Source of the DNA: Candidatus Faecivivens stercorigallinarum | GTDB taxonomy: Bacteria; Bacillota; Clostridia; Oscillospirales; Ruminococcaceae | Direction of reading: 5' to 3' | Length of the DNA: 17,375 bases | Assembly (NCBI GenBank): GCA_018715465.1 | Contig: DVLN01000034.1 | Span: forward strand, 1 to 17,375 | Part shown: one piece after another, positions 12,741 to 17,375 of the stretch | Layout of the letters: each line of letters starts with the position of its first letter | Position numbering within the stretch: position 1 is the stretch's first letter | The notes under the pieces: generated by a model | Databases searched by the model: none | What the model was told of the DNA's origin: nothing | Seen by the model: the letters and a program-made list of their open reading frames with translations, nothing else | Position numbers and translations under genes: made by a program

Positions 12741-15700
12741 ATGGCGTTTGTTCATCTTCATCTGCATACCGAATACAGCCTGCTGGACGGCGCCTGCCGG
12801 CTGCGGGACATCCCGGCCCGAGCAAAGGAGCTGGGACAGGATACCGTCGCCATCACCGACCACGGGGTGATGTATGGGGTTATAGAGTTGTATAAGCTCT
12901 GCAAAAAGGCCGGTATCAAGCTGATTGTCGGGTGTGAAGTTTATGTCGCGCCCCGTTCCCGCTTTCAGAAGGAGTACAAGCTGGACTCCGCCCCGTTTCA
13001 CCTGATTCTGCTGTGTGAAAACGAAACCGGCTACAAAAACCTGATCAAAATGGTGTCGCTGTCTTCAATCGAGGGCTTTTACAGCAAACCGCGTGTCGAC
13101 CTGGAGCTGCTGGAACGATACCATGAAGGGCTGATCGCACTGTCGGCATGTCTGGCCGGGGAAATCCCGCGGCGGCTGGTGATGAATGACTATGCGGGCG
13201 CGAAAAAGGCTGCACTGCAATACCGGCAGATTTTCGGCGAAGACAACTTCTTTATCGAGGTACAGGACCACGGCCTGCCTCAGCAGCAGAAGATACTTCC
13301 CTCTTTGCGGATGCTGTCGGATGACACCGGAATTCCGCTGGTCGCGACCAACGACTGCCATTATCTGCGGCGGGAGGACGCCGGGATGCAGAAGGTTCTG
13401 ATTGCGATTCAGACCGGACGGACAGTCAACGACGACAACCCGCTCGCCTTCCCGACCGAAGAATTCTATATGAAGTCGGAAGAGGAGATGCGACTGGCCC
13501 TGCCGCAGTTTCATGACGCGATCGACAATACCGCAAAGATCGCCGCCCGCTGTCAGCTGGATTTTGAATTCGGGCATACCCAGCTTCCGGCGTTCACCCC
13601 GCCGAACGGACAGGACAACCTCAAATATTTTCGCGACCTTGCGGCCCGCGGACTGATCAAGCGGTACGGGCGGGTTACCCCCGAACTGCAAAAGCGCTGG
13701 GACTATGAGATGGATGTCGTCACCCGGATGGGGTATGTCAACTACTATCTGATTGTCTATGACTTTATCCGCTATGCCAAATCCCAGGGTATCCCGGTCG
13801 GACCGGGGCGCGGCAGCGGTGCCGGGAGTCTGCTCGCCTATTGTATCGGGATCACAGGCGTCGACCCGATGGCCTATGGGCTGATTTTCGAACGGTTTTT
13901 AAACCCGGAGCGGGTGAGCATGCCCGACTTTGACATCGACTTTTGCTATGTAAGGCGGCAGGAGGTCATCGACTACGTCATCCGCAAATATGGTGCTGAT
14001 CATGTCGCCCAGATCGTCACCTTCGGGACACTGGCGGCGCGTGCGGCTGTGCGGGATGTCGGACGGGCGCTCGGGATGAGCTATTCGGCGGTCGACCGGG
14101 TCGCCAGGCTGATTCCCCAGACGCTGCACATCTCGCTTGACCGTGCGATCTCAGAGGTACGGGAACTGCGGGAGATGGAGCAGAACGACCCGGCGGTCCG
14201 CCGGCTGCTGACCCTCTCGCGTCAGGTGGAGGGGATGCCGCGGCACGCCTCGACCCATGCGGCAGGCGTCGTCATCACCGCCGACCCGGTCGACAGCTAT
14301 GTTCCGCTGTCGGGCGCCGACGGGACGACCGTCACCCAGTATACGATGACGGTGCTGGAAGAGCTGGGGCTTTTGAAGATGGACTTTCTGGGGCTGCGCA
14401 ACCTGACGGTTATCCACGACTGCGAGGAGCTGATCAGAAGGAACCAGCCGGACTTTTCGGTCAAAAAGCTGCCGCTGGATGACGCGCAGGTCTACGAGAT
14501 GTTCTCACGGGGGGATACCGACGGTGTTTTCCAGTTTGAGTCATCAGGGATGCGGCAGATGCTGGTTCAGATGAAACCGCGCAATATTGAAGACCTGACC
14601 GCCGCGACCTCGATTTTCCGGCCGGGACCAGCTTCCTCGATTCCGGTATTTATCCACAACCGGGAACACCCGGAGGACATCAAATTCCTGCATCCGAAAC
14701 TGGAACCGATTTTAAAAGTAACCGGCGGCTGCCTGCTCTATCAGGAACAGGTCATGCAGGTCTGCCGCGATCTTGCGGGCTACTCATTCGGACGCGCCGA
14801 CCTTGTCCGCAAGGCGATGGCCAAAAAAAAGGTGGACATCATGGCGGCGGAACGGAAGATTTTTATATATGGCAAGGACGATTCCGACGGGACAGCCGCG
14901 GTACCTGGCTGCATCAAACTGGGGGTACCTGAAAAGGTCGCAGATAAGATCTTTGACGAGATGGCGTCCTTTGCTGAATATGCCTTCAACAAGGCACACG
15001 CAACCGCCTATTCGATTATTTCCTACCAGACCGCCTATCTCAAGTGCCACTATCCGAAAGAATACCTGGCTGCGCTGTTGACCTCGGTGGTCGATTTCAC
15101 CCGCAAGCTGTCGGAGTACCTGCAAACCTGCAAAAATGAAAAGATATCGCTCTATCTGCCGGATGTCAACCGCAGTTTTGCGGGCTTTGTCACCGAGGGA
15201 GACGGCATCCGCTTTGGGCTGAATGCGATCAAGGGGCTGGGTACGCCGGTCATCAGCCGTCTGGTCGAAGACCGGGAACAAAACGGCCCTTACCGCAGTT
15301 TCTTTGGCCTCTGCACCCGTTTGCAGGGGCGGGACTTTACCCGCCGGACGGTAGATGGTCTGATCTGGTCGGGTGCGCTGGACAGCTTTGGATACAGCCG
15401 CCGCGCGCTGTACACAGCTGCCGACCGGGTGATGGAAGCCGGTCAGCTCAGAGGCAAGAACAACGCCTCCGGTCAGCTCAACCTCTTTTCAGCGATCGAG
15501 ATGCAGGAACCGGAACCGCGAATCGACCCGCTGGAGGAATACCCACCCGAACAGAAGCTGGAATTTGAATATGAAACGCTTGGATTCTATCTGTCAGGGC
15601 ACCCGTTGGAGAGTTACCAGAAAATTGCCCGCAGGTACCGGATGGACGCAGCGTCAAAGCTGCTGCAAGGGGAAGAAGCCGGGATGAAAAACGGCCAGCA

Positions 15701-16178
15701 TGTCCGGCTGCTGGGGCGGATTCTCTCCCGAAAGACGATCAACACCAAATCAGGGAAGCCGATGTGCTTTGCCCAGCTGGAAGACATGACCGACGTCATT
15801 GAGCTGGTGATCTTCCCGGAAGTGATGGACCGCGCCGGTTCACTGCTGCAATCCAAAAAGGCGCTGGCAGTCGAGGGAACGCTGTCGATGCAGGAGGAGA
15901 AGGACCCGAAGGTGATTGTCACCCATCTGATGGAGGCGGATTCACTCCCGAAGCTGACGACTTTAAACATCCGGCTCTCAGGTCAGGACGATCCGAAGAT
16001 TCCCGAACTGATGCAGCTGCTGTCCCGGCATCCGGGCAATGATGAAGTACGGTTTTATCTTGCTGATTCAAAAAAGCTGGTGCGTCCGAAAGGGATACAG
16101 GGCGTAAAGCTGAACGAAAGCCTGCTTTCCCGTCTGCGGCAGATTGCAGGCAGTGAAAATGTCAATCTTCGCCGGTAA
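12741..16178 (+). CDS. dnaE: DNA polymerase III subunit alpha
   Basis: A replicative C-family polymerase of 1145 residues with DnaE domain order. The N-terminal PHP domain keeps likely metal ligands in VHLHLHTEYSLLDG (4-17), ITDHG (38-42), GCEVYV (64-69) and TNDCH (203-207). E. coli has lost several of these, so the domain may still bind metal. The polymerase core has GPGRGSGAGSL (354-364), catalytic D398 and D400 in PDFDID, and D548 in KMDFLG. FNKAHATAYSIISYQTAYLK (749-768) is the conserved segment before the helix-hairpin-helix region. QLNLF (912-916) fits a beta-clamp-binding pentapeptide. An OB-fold spans about 988-1055. ATG 12741 is chosen because GGGAGG (12728-12733) is 7 bases upstream; GTG 12738 would be only 4. 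Firmicutes usually also carry PolC, not present here. Confidence 0.97.
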   Translation: MAFVHLHLHTEYSLLDGACRLRDIPARAKELGQDTVAITDHGVMYGVIELYKLCKKAGIKLIVGCEVYVAPRSRFQKEYKLDSAPFHLILLCENETGYKNLIKMVSLSSIEGFYSKPRVDLELLERYHEGLIALSACLAGEIPRRLVMNDYAGAKKAALQYRQIFGEDNFFIEVQDHGLPQQQKILPSLRMLSDDTGIPLVATNDCHYLRREDAGMQKVLIAIQTGRTVNDDNPLAFPTEEFYMKSEEEMRLALPQFHDAIDNTAKIAARCQLDFEFGHTQLPAFTPPNGQDNLKYFRDLAARGLIKRYGRVTPELQKRWDYEMDVVTRMGYVNYYLIVYDFIRYAKSQGIPVGPGRGSGAGSLLAYCIGITGVDPMAYGLIFERFLNPERVSMPDFDIDFCYVRRQEVIDYVIRKYGADHVAQIVTFGTLAARAAVRDVGRALGMSYSAVDRVARLIPQTLHISLDRAISEVRELREMEQNDPAVRRLLTLSRQVEGMPRHASTHAAGVVITADPVDSYVPLSGADGTTVTQYTMTVLEELGLLKMDFLGLRNLTVIHDCEELIRRNQPDFSVKKLPLDDAQVYEMFSRGDTDGVFQFESSGMRQMLVQMKPRNIEDLTAATSIFRPGPASSIPVFIHNREHPEDIKFLHPKLEPILKVTGGCLLYQEQVMQVCRDLAGYSFGRADLVRKAMAKKKVDIMAAERKIFIYGKDDSDGTAAVPGCIKLGVPEKVADKIFDEMASFAEYAFNKAHATAYSIISYQTAYLKCHYPKEYLAALLTSVVDFTRKLSEYLQTCKNEKISLYLPDVNRSFAGFVTEGDGIRFGLNAIKGLGTPVISRLVEDREQNGPYRSFFGLCTRLQGRDFTRRTVDGLIWSGALDSFGYSRRALYTAADRVMEAGQLRGKNNASGQLNLFSAIEMQEPEPRIDPLEEYPPEQKLEFEYETLGFYLSGHPLESYQKIARRYRMDAASKLLQGEEAGMKNGQHVRLLGRILSRKTINTKSGKPMCFAQLEDMTDVIELVIFPEVMDRAGSLLQSKKALAVEGTLSMQEEKDPKVIVTHLMEADSLPKLTTLNIRLSGQDDPKIPELMQLLSRHPGNDEVRFYLADSKKLVRPKGIQGVKLNESLLSRLRQIAGSENVNLRR

Positions 16179-16235
16179 CAGGTCCGCTGGCTGGCGCAAT
16201 TATACTACTGTCAGATGAAAGGATGTTATTTTAAG

Positions 16236-17111
16236 ATGCGCAATGTCACCATCGCCGCGATTCAGATGTCCTGCTCCGGCACCCGGGCAGAAAATATTGA
16301 AAAAGCCGTTTCCATGGTACGGAAAGCGGCTCAAATGGGCGGACAGGTCATCCTGCTGCCCGAGCTGTTTGAGACCTGGTACTTCTGCCAAGAGAAGGAC
16401 TACGGGCATTATGATCTTGCCCGTCCGCTGATGGAAGACCCGGGCGTCCAGGCGCTCCAGCCGGTTGCAAAGGAACTCGGGGTTGTCCTGCCGGTCAGCT
16501 TTTACGAAGCGGCGCGGAATACGACTTATAATACCGTGGCAATGATCGACGCGGACGGGGAGATTTTAGGCACCTACCGCAAGACCCATATCCCGGATGA
16601 CCATTTTTATCAGGAAAAGTTTTATTTCACCCCCGGCGATACCGGATTTAAGGTATTCCAGACACGTTTCGGCGCAGTCGGCTGCGGCATCTGTTGGGAC
16701 CAGTGGTTCCCGGAATCGGCGCGGTGCATGGCGATGATGGGGGCTGAGATGCTGCTCTACCCGACCGCCATCGGCAGCGAACCGATTCTTGACTGTGACT
16801 CGATGCCCCACTGGCGGCGGTGCATGCAGGGGCACGCAGGCTGCAACCTGATGCCGCTGGCAGCCGCCAACCGGATCGGGCTGGAAAAGGTCACGCCGAA
16901 TGACAATAACCAGCATCAGTCTTCCAGCCTGACCTTTTATGGTTCATCGTTTATCGCCGACGAAACCGGCGCGCTGGTCGAGCAAGCAGGACGGGAGGAA
17001 GAAACCATCCTGCTGCATACATTTGATCTGGATGCAGTGCGCGAAATGCGGCTGAGCTGGGGTGTCTTCCGCGACCGCCGCCCCGAAATGTACGGCGAAA
17101 TTACCAAATAA
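16236..17111 (+). CDS. aguB: N-carbamoylputrescine amidase
   Basis: A nitrilase-superfamily amidase that hydrolyses N-carbamoylputrescine to putrescine, CO2 and ammonia, completing the agmatine route begun by aguA. The Glu-Lys-Cys triad is E43 (LLPELFETWYF), K116 (RKTHIP) and C153 (GICWDQWFPE). The sequences DDHFYQEKFYFTPGDTGF and HAGCNLMPLAAANRIG are characteristic of this subgroup. ATG 16236 gives 291 residues beginning MRNVTIAAIQMSCS, as in the family. An in-frame ATG at 16215 would add seven residues and overlap the likely AAAGGA site (16218-16223). It follows dnaE after 57 bases, in the same direction. Confidence 0.94.
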   Translation: MRNVTIAAIQMSCSGTRAENIEKAVSMVRKAAQMGGQVILLPELFETWYFCQEKDYGHYDLARPLMEDPGVQALQPVAKELGVVLPVSFYEAARNTTYNTVAMIDADGEILGTYRKTHIPDDHFYQEKFYFTPGDTGFKVFQTRFGAVGCGICWDQWFPESARCMAMMGAEMLLYPTAIGSEPILDCDSMPHWRRCMQGHAGCNLMPLAAANRIGLEKVTPNDNNQHQSSSLTFYGSSFIADETGALVEQAGREEETILLHTFDLDAVREMRLSWGVFRDRRPEMYGEITK

Positions 17112-17168
17112 TCAAATACCCGGAATTGGATGATTTCTTGCAGACCATCATACGTTGGAGGATTTACT

Positions 17169-17375
17169 ATGAAGAAAAAGGTAATAATAATTTTAACAGC
17201 TGTTCTTTGCATTGCAGCTGTTTTCCTATATTTTTTTAATTCAAATCCCAAAGGAGATACCATTACGAGTAGAGAGCGTATATTGAACAACGCAATTTCA
17301 AAAGGAAATGAATGGACTATTTCCAAAGAACTGCAACTTGATGGTTATATCATAAGTGGAGCATATAGTACGGAT
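17169..17375 (+). CDS. Partial AT-rich gene, small membrane-anchored or secreted protein
   Basis: The reading frame is open from ATG 17169 to the window edge (69 residues). GGAGGA (17157-17162) is placed 6 bases upstream, so translation is well supported. Residues 1-4 are basic (MKKK) and 5-22 are hydrophobic (VIIILTAVLCIAAVFLYF), a signal anchor or signal peptide. There is no clear lipobox. The exposed part, NSNPKGDTITSRERILNNAISKGNEWTISKELQLDGYIISGAYS, resembles nothing I recognise. Its codons are strongly A/T-ending, unlike the GC-rich genes before it, which suggests recent acquisition or a different expression class. The true C-terminus lies beyond the window. Confidence 0.75.
   Translation, partial: MKKKVIIILTAVLCIAAVFLYFFNSNPKGDTITSRERILNNAISKGNEWTISKELQLDGYIISGAYSTD

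Noticed and set aside
8615..17150. Identical 13-base TTGCAGACCATCA at the alaX start (8615-8627) and downstream of aguB (17138-17150)
   Set aside because: Considered as attachment-site-like direct repeats bounding the unit. The match is short, without extended similarity or an integrase, and one copy is coding sequence, so chance is the better explanation.

Overview
The window is chromosomal DNA of moderately high GC. Protein style points to a Clostridia-class Firmicute, probably a gut Oscillospiraceae/Ruminococcaceae-like lineage. The evidence is the short clostridial ThiC with a CX2CX3C cluster motif, AGGAGG-type ribosome binding sites, TTTACA-17-TATAAT promoters, and an AlaX-L/HAD/flavin-reductase/agmatine gene set. 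Genus assignment is inference. I see no rRNA, tRNA, CRISPR array, transposase, prophage or plasmid function. Most of the window is metabolic and housekeeping genes.

Layout. 1-384 is noncoding and rich in hairpins. 385-1191 is a zinc-dependent phospholipase C-like protein with its own terminator. 1360-2415 is a LacI-family regulator behind a consensus promoter. It converges on, and overlaps by 28 bp, a minus-strand PAS/histidine-kinase-like protein (2388-3503) whose ATPase motifs look degenerate. Uracil-DNA glycosylase (3672-4337) is read divergently from that sensor. A hairpin-repeat region follows (4338-4450).

4482-8451 is a self-contained thiamine operon: promoter, TPP riboswitch, intrinsic terminator, thiD, thiC, thiM, thiE, terminator. 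It makes the pyrimidine half de novo (ThiC, ThiD), rescues the thiazole half (ThiM) and joins them (ThiE). No thiazole-synthesis gene is present here, so locally the logic is HMP synthesis plus thiazole salvage. thiM carries three back-to-back perfect palindromes in frame (7353-7423), the most unusual sequence structure in the window.

8473-17111 reads as one long plus-strand unit with gaps of at most about 60 bp: alanyl-tRNA editing protein (AlaX-L type), HAD phosphatase, flavin-reductase-domain protein with a lysine-rich tail, YbgC/FadM-type thioesterase, agmatine deiminase (aguA), DNA polymerase III alpha (dnaE), N-carbamoylputrescine amidase (aguB). aguA and aguB together convert agmatine to putrescine, yet the replicative polymerase gene lies between them. 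The window ends inside an AT-rich gene for a small membrane-anchored protein of unknown function, unlike its neighbours in base composition.

I did not find a clearly new multi-gene system. The leads most worth checking are the palindromes inside thiM, the structured hairpin region at the left edge that may belong to the same repeat class, the degenerate sensor kinase, and the aguA-dnaE-aguB arrangement.
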